In this document: in pieces, positions 32,384-40,828 of the stretch
How the letters are laid out: each line of letters opens with the position of its first letter
How positions within the stretch are numbered: position 1 is the stretch's first letter
Assembly: GCF_013388355.1 (NCBI RefSeq)
Contig: NZ_CP058246.1
Location: forward strand, 3,162,001 to 3,226,000
Length of the DNA stretch: 64,000 nucleotides
Reading direction: 5' to 3'
From: Flavobacterium sp. LPB0248
GTDB lineage: Bacteria > Bacteroidota > Bacteroidia > Flavobacteriales > Flavobacteriaceae
Program-made: the position numbers and the translations under genes
Notes under the pieces: model-generated
What the model was told of the DNA's origin: nothing
Database searches by the model: none
Seen by the model: only the letters and a program-made list of their open reading frames with translations

Positions 32384-34396
32384 ATGAAGAAAATCTACGC
32401 CTTATTATTTTTTTTATTTTTTACCGCAATTTCCAATTCACAAGTAATTCTTTCATTAGATGATGATACTGTTTACATTGACAGTATTGTTAAAATCACA
32501 AAAAACACAAAATTCGATAGTGTCAAATGCTTAAATAGTTTTAGGTTGTCAAAATTGTTTTTGATGGCGCAGGATGCTAAAAAATCTAAAGAATATCTTG
32601 AGCAGGCAAATAAACTTAAAGCCAAATTTCCTTTTCTAAAAGATGCTTCTATTTTTTATAATGCCTACAGTTTTATAGAAAAAGGCGATTTGGAAGGTTT
32701 TGAAAAAACCTTGCTAGATGCCAATGCTAAACTTAAAAAATACCGCAATAAAGAAGCTTATAAACTTCGTGCTGTGATACTGCAGAATTATGGTATAATG
32801 CAACAGCGAAAAAATAATGAGAATGCTTATATGAAATTGCTGATAAATGAAGCGATTCCTATTGCTAAAAGAAGTGGTGATTATGAATTAATCAGCGCTT
32901 TAAATAAAGCAGTTGCCATTATTTTTATGAATAATGAGGAACGCGAAAAAGCAGCTGAATACCTCGATCAGGCACAGAAATATATAGAAAGCGCTACCAA
33001 GAAATCTGCAACTTTAGCTGAGTCTAAGATGGAAACTTATATTATTAATGCAGAAAACTTAGTTGAACTCAAACATTTTTACGACGCCAAAGAAATTCTA
33101 GACAAAGCTTATGAGACTTTAGAAAAATATCCAGAATCTAATTTGAATGATTCTTATTTTTATTCGGAAGGACTTTATTATGCCAAACAAAATAAACATG
33201 ATGAAGCATTAGTGAGTTTTGAAAAAGGAATTAAATCTGCAGAAAATCATAGTAATGCTATTGCGGTAAACAGATTGAAATTTGCAGAATATGAAGTGCT
33301 TTTTAAATTGAAAAATTATGGCAAAGCCAAAAGTAATCTGGAATATCTGATCGAAAAAACGCCTTTTATTGTAGATAAAAAGAATTATTACAAAGAGCTG
33401 TCTAAAGTTTATAATGCTACAAAAGAATATCCGAAAGCATATTATTATTCGAACAAATACAATGTTATAAATGATAGTTTAAACGATGCTAAACTGAAAA
33501 GTGAAATTGTAGAGCTTGAAGCAAAATATAAAAAAGCAGAAAGTGAAAAGAAAATAGGTCTGTTGCAGTCGGAGAATGAGAAAGCAGTTCTTCAGGTTAA
33601 TAATAATCGTTTGAATATGATGCTTTTTGCTGTGCTTTCATTTGTTCTGTTTCTGACGGTTTTGTTTTTATGGAGCTGGAATAATTATCAGAAAAAAATA
33701 AGTTTTCAGAAAGAAGTAAATCATAAACAGGAACTCGAGGCATTAGAAAATCAGCAGAAATTATCGATTTCAAATGCTTTGATTGAAGGAGAAGAGATAG
33801 AGCGTAAAAGGATTGCAAGAGATCTTCACGACGGACTCGGAAGTATGCTTTCGGGTCTTAAAATGCATTTGAATCTGCCTGATCGTGAGAAGAATGATAA
33901 TGCGTCTAATATAAATGGCATGCTGAATGATTCCATTAAAGAACTTCGTAATATTTCTCAGAATTTAATGCCCGAAAGCTTGATGAAATTAGGTCTCGAG
34001 CATGCACTTAGAGATTTGTGCGCTTCACATTCAACAGACGAAACAACAATTGAATTTCAGTATTTGATTAAAAAAACAACCTTGCCGCAGCATTTTAAAA
34101 TCATGATTTTTAGAATCATTCAAGAACTTTTAAATAATGCTTTAAAATATGCCAAAGCTTCTCAGATTCTGGTTTCTTGTTCGCAGAATAAAGATGTATT
34201 TTTTATTACTGTAGAAGACAATGGAGTCGGCTTTAATGTGGGCCATGCAGAAAAAAGAGATGGAATGGGCTTGAGAAACATTAAAAATCGCGTGGCTTTT
34301 TTAAATGGAAAATTAGAAATTGATTCGGTTTTGGATAAAGGAACGTCGACTTATATTGAACTAAAATATAACCCAAATCATGATTATGAAGTATAA
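32384..34396 (+). CDS. TPR-containing NarL-type sensor histidine kinase
   Basis: 670 residues: signal peptide (1-19), a periplasmic helical repeat region of tetratricopeptide type (about 45-375), a coiled coil, one TM helix (about 405-424, MMLFAVLSFVLFLTVLFLWSW), a second coiled coil, a HisKA_3 dimerisation helix with ERKRIARDLHDGLGSMLSGL (phospho-His near 481) and an HATPase domain (FRIIQELLNNALKYAKAS, VEDNGVGFN, DGMGLRNIKNRV). The TPR ectodomain is a common Bacteroidota design; its ligand is unknown. The 3' end overlaps the response-regulator gene by 17 bp. Confidence 0.93.
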   Translation: MKKIYALLFFLFFTAISNSQVILSLDDDTVYIDSIVKITKNTKFDSVKCLNSFRLSKLFLMAQDAKKSKEYLEQANKLKAKFPFLKDASIFYNAYSFIEKGDLEGFEKTLLDANAKLKKYRNKEAYKLRAVILQNYGIMQQRKNNENAYMKLLINEAIPIAKRSGDYELISALNKAVAIIFMNNEEREKAAEYLDQAQKYIESATKKSATLAESKMETYIINAENLVELKHFYDAKEILDKAYETLEKYPESNLNDSYFYSEGLYYAKQNKHDEALVSFEKGIKSAENHSNAIAVNRLKFAEYEVLFKLKNYGKAKSNLEYLIEKTPFIVDKKNYYKELSKVYNATKEYPKAYYYSNKYNVINDSLNDAKLKSEIVELEAKYKKAESEKKIGLLQSENEKAVLQVNNNRLNMMLFAVLSFVLFLTVLFLWSWNNYQKKISFQKEVNHKQELEALENQQKLSISNALIEGEEIERKRIARDLHDGLGSMLSGLKMHLNLPDREKNDNASNINGMLNDSIKELRNISQNLMPESLMKLGLEHALRDLCASHSTDETTIEFQYLIKKTTLPQHFKIMIFRIIQELLNNALKYAKASQILVSCSQNKDVFFITVEDNGVGFNVGHAEKRDGMGLRNIKNRVAFLNGKLEIDSVLDKGTSTYIELKYNPNHDYEV

Positions 34397-35015
34397 AACG
34401 GTAATAGTAGACGATCATCCGATTGTGATTTCTGGAATTTCAGGTTTGCTGTCGGATTTAGATAACATAGAAATTGTAGAAAAATTTGAATCGGGAATTG
34501 CGCTTTTAGATTATATCGAAGACAATAAAGTTGATTTGATTTTAATGGATATTTTTCTTCCCGTTATAAATGGAGTTGATCTGTGTAAAACAATCAAGCA
34601 GAAGCATCCTAAAATTGTAATTATAGGTATGAGCAGCCAGTCTGAAAGAAGTTTGGTTATGCAGTTTATTCAGAATGGAGGAAACGGATATATTCTTAAA
34701 AACGCCTCTTTTGATGAGTTTAAAGAATGTATTTACAAAGCTATTGATGGCGAAATTGTTTTTAGCGAAGAAGTAAAAACCATAATCAGCCAGCCTTTGT
34801 CGGAAGATTTGGAAAGAATTCCAGGTTTAAGCCGAAGAGAGCGTGATATTGCTTTATTGTTATCGCAAGGAAAATCGACTCAGGAAATAGCCGACGATTT
34901 GTTTTTAAGTTTTTTAACCGTTCAAACCCACCGACGAAATATTCTTCAGAAGTATAAAATGAAGAATGTGGCAGAATTAATTGCTTTTTTGCTCAAAAAT
35001 AACATGCTGAATTAA
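34380..35015 (+). CDS. NarL/FixJ-family response regulator
   Basis: 211 residues: receiver domain (VDDHPIVISGI, phospho-acceptor Asp57 in LILMDIFLPVING, GYILKNASFDEF) and a C-terminal LuxR-type helix-turn-helix (LSRRERDIALLLSQGKSTQEIADDLFLSFLTVQTHRRNILQKY). Starts at the ATG at 34380; a second ATG two codons later is equally possible. Cognate of the preceding TPR kinase. Confidence 0.94.
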   Translation: MIMKYKTVIVDDHPIVISGISGLLSDLDNIEIVEKFESGIALLDYIEDNKVDLILMDIFLPVINGVDLCKTIKQKHPKIVIIGMSSQSERSLVMQFIQNGGNGYILKNASFDEFKECIYKAIDGEIVFSEEVKTIISQPLSEDLERIPGLSRRERDIALLLSQGKSTQEIADDLFLSFLTVQTHRRNILQKYKMKNVAELIAFLLKNNMLN

Positions 35016-35117
35016 GTCAAAAGTGGTAAAATGATGTCAAAATGACATTTTGTTAAAGTGGTTCACAATTTGCAGTTTGTTTTGTAAATTTAAAAATCAA
35101 TCTAAAAACACAAAAAA

Positions 35118-35804
35118 ATGGGATCAGGATATTTAATTATTGCTGGAGCTATCATGTTGTTCAGCTGGCTGGTTAGCTCGCAGCTGAAAAGTAAATTTGA
35201 ATTGTATTCGAAATTGCAATTACGAAACGGAATGAGCGGAAGAGAAATTGCTGAAAAAATGCTTGCCGATAACGGAATTACAGATGTTCGTGTGATTTCA
35301 ACGCCAGGTCAGTTAACAGATCATTATAACCCTTCAGATAAAACAGTAAATTTAAGTGAAGCAGTTTATAACCATCGTAATGCAGCGGCAGCAGCTGTTG
35401 CGGCGCACGAATGCGGTCACGCCGTGCAGCATGCAATTGGTTACGAATGGCTTACAATGCGTTCTAAGCTTGTGCCGATCGTAAGCGTCGCTTCAAATTA
35501 TGTACAATGGATTTTAATTGCAGGAATTTTAATGATTAAAGTTTTTCCTGGATTATTGTTAATCGGAATTATCATTTTCGCGGCAACAACTTTGTTCTCT
35601 GTAATTACACTTCCGGTAGAATATGATGCAAGTAATCGTGCTTTAGCTTGGTTAGAAAACAAACATATGCTTACGCAAGAAGAACAAGCTGGAGCAAAAG
35701 ATGCTTTAAAATGGGCGGCAAGAACTTACGTGGTAGCGGCAATAGGTTCTATTGCAACGTTGCTATACTATATCTCAATTTATTCTGGAAGCAGAAGGAA
35801 TTAA
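35118..35804 (+). CDS. Zinc metallopeptidase, YugP family
   Basis: 228 residues: N-terminal TM helix (about 4-20), a cytosolic or periplasmic domain with the zinc-protease motif HECGHAVQH (97-105; HExxH) and two to three further TM helices (about 122-150, 155-172 and 205-222). Matches neutral zinc metallopeptidase pfam04298. Biological substrate unknown. Monocistronic, with a strong terminator at 35846. Confidence 0.92.
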   Translation: MGSGYLIIAGAIMLFSWLVSSQLKSKFELYSKLQLRNGMSGREIAEKMLADNGITDVRVISTPGQLTDHYNPSDKTVNLSEAVYNHRNAAAAAVAAHECGHAVQHAIGYEWLTMRSKLVPIVSVASNYVQWILIAGILMIKVFPGLLLIGIIIFAATTLFSVITLPVEYDASNRALAWLENKHMLTQEEQAGAKDALKWAARTYVVAAIGSIATLLYYISIYSGSRRN

Positions 35805-35845
35805 TTCGTTAATTGAGATAATTAGTCAATTAGATAATTTATAAC

Positions 35846-35885
35846 AAACCCGACAGTTTTAAAAAAAACTGTCGGGTTTTATTTT
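35846..35885 (+). terminator. Terminator after the metallopeptidase
   Basis: Perfect AAACCCGACAGTTTT / AAAACTGTCGGGTTTT stem with a T-rich tail; the stem resembles that at 3291. Confidence 0.9.
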
Positions 35886-35944
35886 ATGATAACTTTGCAA
35901 TTAGTTGTTGCGCTGAGCGAAGTCGAAGCTTTTAATTTTGAATT

Positions 35945-35997
35945 ACTTAATTATCAAATTATCAAATTGGCACATTATCAAATTGGCACATTCTCTA
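35945..35997. repeat. 16-bp tandem repeat
   Basis: Two exact copies of ATCAAATTGGCACATT preceded by a partial copy; abuts the end of the AsnC gene. Confidence 0.75.
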
Positions 35998-36000
35998 ATT

Positions 36001-36471
36001 CTAAAGCTGTATCTGTCTATCAATCTGCTGATCTAACGAGATAAAAGTTTCAGTTCTGGAAACTCCTTCAATTGCTTGGATTTTGTTATTTAAAAGCTGC
36101 ATTAAATGCTCGTTGTCACGACAGATAATTTTAATCAAAACAGACCAGTTTCCTGTTGTATAATGACATTCTAAAACTTCTGGAATCTTGCGAAGTTCTT
36201 TTACGGCTTCAGAGTTTCTAGAGGCTTTATCCAAATAAACTCCCACAAATGCCATTGTATTATACCCCAAAACTTTTGGGTTTACAGTAAACTTAGAGCC
36301 GGAGATTACGCCAGATTGCTCTAGCTTTTTTAATCTTTGGTGAATTGCGGCTCCAGAAATTCCGATTTTATTAGCGATTTGCAAAATTGGTTTTCGGGCA
36401 TCTTCCATTAGGTATCGAAGGATTTCCTTGTCGATTCCGTCAATTTCAATTAAGAGGGAGTTGATTTTCAT
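36001..36471 (-). CDS. Lrp/AsnC-family transcription regulator
   Basis: 156 residues: an N-terminal helix-turn-helix (GIDKEILRYLMEDARKPILQIANKIGISGAAIHQRLKKLEQSGVI) and a RAM effector domain (KVLGYNTMAFVGVYLDKASRNSEAVKELRKIPEVLECHYTTGNWSVLIKI). Likely senses an amino acid or related metabolite. Single gene; upstream sequence is A/T-rich without a recognised operator. Confidence 0.94.
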   Translation of the reverse strand: MKINSLLIEIDGIDKEILRYLMEDARKPILQIANKIGISGAAIHQRLKKLEQSGVISGSKFTVNPKVLGYNTMAFVGVYLDKASRNSEAVKELRKIPEVLECHYTTGNWSVLIKIICRDNEHLMQLLNNKIQAIEGVSRTETFISLDQQIDRQIQL

Positions 36472-36648
36472 AACTTACAATTTGAAACTATTTTTTGTGA
36501 TTTGGGTTTTGAATAGAAATCAAATGTAGTTAAAATGAAGGGAAAATAAAATTCCAATTTTCAATTCTCAAATCCTAGATCCCAGATTTCAAAACATAAC
36601 CCGTAGTTTCAACCACAGGAAATGTATAGAATAACTTCTAAAAACAAA

Positions 36649-36691
36649 AATTCCAAATTTCAAGCTATTCACTTGGAATTTGGAATTTTAA
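36649..36691 (-). terminator. Terminator of the DUF4271-hemD unit
   Basis: AAAATTCCAAATTtCAAG / CTTGgAATTTGGAATTTT inverted repeat, 23 bp beyond the hemD stop. Confidence 0.7.
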
Positions 36692-36713
36692 AAATTGAAT
36701 ATTTTAAAAAGGA

Positions 36714-37463
36714 TTATTTCCCTTTGTTTGCTTCTGCAACGTATTTCTCTAAAGCCATTGTCATAGAAGGCGTTTCAGGAGTTGGAGCAAGAATATCAAT
36801 TCTTAAACCATGATCAAGAGCCTCTTTTTGCGTTGTGCTTCCGAATACGGCGATTCTGGTGTTGTTTTGTTTAAAATCTGGGAAATTTTTAAACAATGAT
36901 TTAATTCCTGTCGGACTGAAAAAAGCTAAGACATCATAATAAACATCTGCTAAATCAGATAAATCACTCATTACAGTTCTGTAGAAAATTGCTTGTGCCC
37001 AATCTACTTTTAGACCGTTTAATGTAACAGGAGCATCTGCATTTAATTGGTCAGATGCAGGAAGTAAAAACTTCTCGTCTTTGTACTTCTTAATTAGCGG
37101 AGATAAATCTGCAAAATCTTTTGCTCCAACGTAAATCTTACGTTTTCTGTACACAACATACTTTTGAAGGTAAAACGCAACAGCCTCAGATTGACAAAAA
37201 TACTTCAACCCTTCAGGAACTTTGTAACGCATTTCATCAGCCACTCTAAAAAAATGATCTACAGCATTTCTACTTGTTAAAATGATCGCAGTGTAATGAT
37301 TAAGATCGATTTTTTGTAATCGAATCTCTTTTGCGCTAACCCCTTCTACATGAATAAATGGTCTGAAATCAATTTTTATTTTGTGTTTTTGTTGGAGCTC
37401 AAAGTAAGGAGAATTCTCCACTTTAGGTTCAGGCTGTGACACCAAAATTGTTTTCACTTTCAT
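36714..37463 (-). CDS. hemD: Uroporphyrinogen-III synthase (HemD family)
   Basis: 249 residues from the ATG at 37463; the in-frame extension to 37502 overlaps the upstream gene. Cyclises hydroxymethylbilane to uroporphyrinogen III in heme synthesis. Two-domain HemD fold with TILVSQPEPKVENSPYFEL, TAIILTSRNAVDHFF, FLLPASDQLNAD, VDWAQAIFYRT, DVLAFFSPTGIKSLF, and a C-terminal IAVFGSTTQKEALDHG...PETPSMTMALEKYV. No other heme gene is in the window; the partner DUF4271 gene upstream is typical for Flavobacteriia. Confidence 0.88.
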   Translation of the reverse strand: MKVKTILVSQPEPKVENSPYFELQQKHKIKIDFRPFIHVEGVSAKEIRLQKIDLNHYTAIILTSRNAVDHFFRVADEMRYKVPEGLKYFCQSEAVAFYLQKYVVYRKRKIYVGAKDFADLSPLIKKYKDEKFLLPASDQLNADAPVTLNGLKVDWAQAIFYRTVMSDLSDLADVYYDVLAFFSPTGIKSLFKNFPDFKQNNTRIAVFGSTTQKEALDHGLRIDILAPTPETPSMTMALEKYVAEANKGK

Positions 37464-37477
37464 ATTATAAATATTTT

Positions 37478-38146
37478 CTAAGCACTCCCTTTTGTTACCC
37501 AATAATAGAGAAAATAATAAGGGGCTATTTCAAGAGCGCAAAGATACAAAATAAAATAAAATAACTTGCCGATAATTACGTTTTGATACGTTTTAATTGA
37601 AATAAAGTAAGAGTATACGCTAATACACAGCGAAATGCCTATGATTGCTAGCGGTATAATTTGCGGAATATTGTTGTAATAGAACAAAACAGCATTGATT
37701 GGAAGGATTAAAACGCCAATATAAGTTCTGTACGTTACTTTTTGTAAGTTAAAAAGCTCTACAAATTCGTCAATATTGAAGGAAGTGGCTACAATTTTTT
37801 CGATTAAATACTTTCCTAAAATGAAATAAAGCAGAAAAGTGGCAATCTGAATAAATAAAACCCAGTCAGTTTTTGAAGCGTGGCCAAAAATATTCAACGT
37901 AAGCAGGATAAAAAATGCAAACGATACAATCTGCACAAAAAATAAACCAACCGTAAAGCTGTTTTTCATGTGGCTGTTGTCTCGATAAATCTTGGCGTAT
38001 TTATCAGAAAAAATAAGTTTACTAAATTCACTAAATCTTGTTTCGTAAGCCGATTTTGTCATGGCAACAACAGCAAAGGTCAGCACAAATAAAAGTGTTG
38101 CCCAGTCTTTGTTTTCAAGAATTCGAGGGTGTAATTGTTCAATCAT
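37478..38146 (-). CDS. DUF4271 membrane protein
   Basis: 222 residues, about six TM helices (for example TLLFVLTFAVVAMTKSAY, VGLFFVQIVSFAFFILLTLNIFG, IGVLILPINAVLFYYNNI, FYFILYLCALEIAPYYFLYYW). DUF4271, a Bacteroidota-specific family of unknown function. It is placed 14 bp upstream of hemD, so a membrane role near heme synthesis is possible but unproven. Confidence 0.85.
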   Translation of the reverse strand: MIEQLHPRILENKDWATLLFVLTFAVVAMTKSAYETRFSEFSKLIFSDKYAKIYRDNSHMKNSFTVGLFFVQIVSFAFFILLTLNIFGHASKTDWVLFIQIATFLLYFILGKYLIEKIVATSFNIDEFVELFNLQKVTYRTYIGVLILPINAVLFYYNNIPQIIPLAIIGISLCISVYSYFISIKTYQNVIIGKLFYFILYLCALEIAPYYFLYYWVTKGSA

Positions 38147-38223
38147 AGCCTTGCAAAATTAGTAATTTTTTGATGCAATACTTTTATTATATATTTATTA
38201 TGAATCAAATGCTATAAAAAGTT

Positions 38224-38231
38224 TACTTTTG
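38224..38231 (+). promoter_or_regulatory. Candidate -7 element for the glycosyltransferase-pyrC operon
   Basis: TACTTTTG followed by CGG, 22 nt before the ATG; fits TAnnTTTG. Confidence 0.5.
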
Positions 38232-38253
38232 CGGTGAAATTACCGAGAAAAAA

Positions 38254-38979
38254 ATGAATGATAGTATTGTCATAATTCCCACTTATAACGAAATTGAAAA
38301 TATAGAAAGTATAGTTAGAGCTGTACTTTCGCAGCATAAACCTTTTCATTTGCTGATTATCGATGATAATTCTCCTGATCATACTGCAAAAAAAGTGATG
38401 GCATTACAGGAAGAATATCCAGGAAAACTTTTTTTAGAACAAAGAGCAAAAAAATCAGGATTGGGAACTGCGTATGTTCATGGCTTTAAATGGGCTTTGG
38501 AGCGTGACTACCAATTTATTTTTGAGATGGATGCCGATTTTTCGCATAACCCAAATGATTTAGAAAAATTATACGATGCCTGCCATTTTGGTGGAGCAGA
38601 TCTTGCAATTGGATCTCGTTATGTAAAAGGGGTAAATGTAGTGAACTGGCCATTAAGCCGAGTTCTGATGTCTTATTTTGCTTCTGTTTATGTGAAATTT
38701 ATCACTGGAATGAAAATTCACGACGCCACTGCAGGTTTTGTTTGTTACAAAAGAGAAGTTCTGGAGAAAATCAATTTAAATGAAATAAAGTTTGTCGGGT
38801 ACGCGTTTCAAATTGAAATGAAGTACAGAACGTACTGTGCTAAATTTCAAATTACCGAAGTCCCAATTATTTTTACTGATAGAACAAAAGGAGTTTCTAA
38901 AATGAGTAATGCTATTATTAAAGAAGCTATTCTTGGGGTGATTTCACTTAGATTAAGAAAATTAGTCAATTCATTATAA
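38254..38979 (+). CDS. Polyprenol-phosphate glycosyltransferase (DPM1-like, GT2)
   Basis: 241 residues, GT2 fold: IIPTYNEIENIESI, IIDDNSPDHTAKKV, DxD site in FEMDADFSHNP (Asp93-Asp95), and GSRYVKGVNVVNWPLSR, the hallmark of the dolichol/polyprenol monophosphomannose synthase group, followed by DATAGFVCYKR and FQIEMKYR. Likely transfers mannose (or another hexose) from a nucleotide sugar to a polyprenyl phosphate for periplasmic glycosylation. No C-terminal membrane domain. 10 bp upstream of pyrC, same operon. Confidence 0.92.
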   Translation: MNDSIVIIPTYNEIENIESIVRAVLSQHKPFHLLIIDDNSPDHTAKKVMALQEEYPGKLFLEQRAKKSGLGTAYVHGFKWALERDYQFIFEMDADFSHNPNDLEKLYDACHFGGADLAIGSRYVKGVNVVNWPLSRVLMSYFASVYVKFITGMKIHDATAGFVCYKREVLEKINLNEIKFVGYAFQIEMKYRTYCAKFQITEVPIIFTDRTKGVSKMSNAIIKEAILGVISLRLRKLVNSL

Positions 38980-38989
38980 ACCAACCGAA

Positions 38990-40330
38990 ATGAACAGGAT
39001 TTTAATAAAAAATGCCAAAATTGTAAACGAAGGGACAATTTTTGAAGGTGATGTTTTAATTGAAAACGATTTGATTGTTGAAATTGCAGACAGCATTTCA
39101 TTAAAAACTTCAGATTGTATCGTAATCGACGCTGAAGGAAATTATTTAATGCCGGGCGCAATAGACGATCAAGTGCATTTTAGAGAGCCAGGATTAACCC
39201 ACAAAGGTGATATCGAATCGGAATCTCGTGCAGCTGTTGCGGGAGGAATTACTTCTTTTATCGAACAGCCGAATACAGTTCCGAATGCGGTTACTCAGGA
39301 AATTTTAGAAGATAAATATCAGATTGCATCAAAAAAATCATTTGCGAATTACTCGTTTATGATGGGTGCAACAAACGATAATTTGGAAGAAGTTTTAAAA
39401 ACAAATCCAAAAAATGTTGCGGGAATCAAGATTTTCTTAGGTTCATCTACGGGAAATATGTTGGTAGATAATGAAGCGGTTTTAGAAAAGATATTCTCAA
39501 GCACTCCAATGTTAATTGCGGTTCACTGCGAAGACGAAACTACGATTAAAAATAATCTTGCGGCTTTTAAAGAACAGTACGGAGATGATGTTCCTGTAAC
39601 GGCACACAATTTAATTAGAAGCGCAGAAGCTTGTTATATTTCTTCGTCAAAAGCGGTAGCTTTAGCAAAAAGAACTGGTGCAAGATTGCATATTTTCCAT
39701 CTTTCAACTGCGAAAGAAATGGAGTTGTTTACTAATAAAATTCCTTTAGAAGATAAAAAAATCACTGCTGAGGTTTGTGTACATCATCTTTGGTTTACGG
39801 ATGAAGATTATAAAACAAAAGGAAATTTCATTAAATGGAATCCTGCGGTTAAAACAGCCGAAGATCGCGCTGAACTTTGGAAAGCTTTAAATGACGGAAG
39901 AATTGACGTAATTGCAACAGATCACGCTCCGCATACAAAAGAAGAAAAACAGCAGTCTTACTTAAACGCTCCTTCTGGAGGTCCGTTGGTACAGCACGCT
40001 GTTGTGGCAATGTTTGAAGCGCATCATCAAGGAAAAATTAGTGTGGAGAAAATCGTGGAGAAAATGTGCCACAATCCGGCTAAGATTTTCAAAATAGAAA
40101 AAAGAGGTTTTATTAGAGAAGGTTACCACGCCGATTTAGTAATCGTTAATCCAAGTCTGCCTTGGAGTGTGAAACCAGAAAATATTTTATACAAATGCGG
40201 ATGGTCTCCGTTTGAAGGTTATACTTTCAAATCTAGAATTACGCATACTTTTGTAAACGGAGAATTGGTATATAATAATTTCAAAGTAAAAGATACAAGA
40301 GCTGGAAAAAGATTATTGTTTGACAGATAA
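38990..40330 (+). CDS. pyrC: Dihydroorotase
   Basis: 446 residues, class I-like amidohydrolase; makes dihydroorotate from carbamoyl-aspartate in pyrimidine synthesis. Seen: DDQVHFREPGLTHKGDIESE (59-78), GITSFIEQPNT, AGIKIFLGSS (metal-bridging Lys region), VHCEDETT, LHIFHLST, VCVHHLWF and VIATDHAPHTKEEK (catalytic Asp). The first metal-site His of the usual HxH is Gln here (Q61-V-H63). Neighbours: a glycosyltransferase upstream and DUF4296 downstream with 9-10-bp gaps. Confidence 0.92.
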   Translation: MNRILIKNAKIVNEGTIFEGDVLIENDLIVEIADSISLKTSDCIVIDAEGNYLMPGAIDDQVHFREPGLTHKGDIESESRAAVAGGITSFIEQPNTVPNAVTQEILEDKYQIASKKSFANYSFMMGATNDNLEEVLKTNPKNVAGIKIFLGSSTGNMLVDNEAVLEKIFSSTPMLIAVHCEDETTIKNNLAAFKEQYGDDVPVTAHNLIRSAEACYISSSKAVALAKRTGARLHIFHLSTAKEMELFTNKIPLEDKKITAEVCVHHLWFTDEDYKTKGNFIKWNPAVKTAEDRAELWKALNDGRIDVIATDHAPHTKEEKQQSYLNAPSGGPLVQHAVVAMFEAHHQGKISVEKIVEKMCHNPAKIFKIEKRGFIREGYHADLVIVNPSLPWSVKPENILYKCGWSPFEGYTFKSRITHTFVNGELVYNNFKVKDTRAGKRLLFDR

Positions 40331-40339
40331 AAAAAGACG

Positions 40340-40828
40340 ATGAAGAATTTTATAGTAATACTATTGGTTTTGTTTCTTTCTGTAAGCTGTAAAAAAGAGG
40401 TGGTAAAACAGCCTGCAAAGCTTATAGAGAAAGATAAGATGATCGATATTATGTATGATTTATCTCTTTTGGAAGCAATGAGATATCAGAAACCATTGTC
40501 TTTAGATTCAATAGATAACGATCCAACGAGGTTTATTTTGAAAAAATACAAAGTAGACAGTCTTCAATTTGCGCAGAACAATATGTATTATGCTTCGGAT
40601 TATGATCGTTATAAAGACATGTTTGATGAGGTAAATAAAAGAATTGCTGTAAACCAGAGAGCAGCAGATTCATTAGCTAAAATTGATGAAAAGAAAGCGG
40701 CTAAAGCAAATAAAAATAAGCCCAAAGAAATGAAAGAGGTTTCGAAGGATTCAGTTCACAAAAGAATTCCGAAAGTCAACATCGATTCAATTAAAATGGC
40801 ACAAAGAAAGCACAGAAGAGATTTATAA
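40340..40828 (+). CDS. DUF4296 lipoprotein
   Basis: 162 residues: lipoprotein signal (ILLVLFLSVSCKKE; Cys about residue 17) and a helical domain LIEKDKMIDIMYDLSLLEAMR...FILKKYKVDSLQFAQNNMYYASDYDRYKDMFDEVNKRI, which is the DUF4296 signature, followed by a Lys/Ala-rich tail. Bacteroidota-specific, unknown function. Its last 6 bp overlap the 3' end of the converging epimerase gene. Confidence 0.88.
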   Translation: MKNFIVILLVLFLSVSCKKEVVKQPAKLIEKDKMIDIMYDLSLLEAMRYQKPLSLDSIDNDPTRFILKKYKVDSLQFAQNNMYYASDYDRYKDMFDEVNKRIAVNQRAADSLAKIDEKKAAKANKNKPKEMKEVSKDSVHKRIPKVNIDSIKMAQRKHRRDL

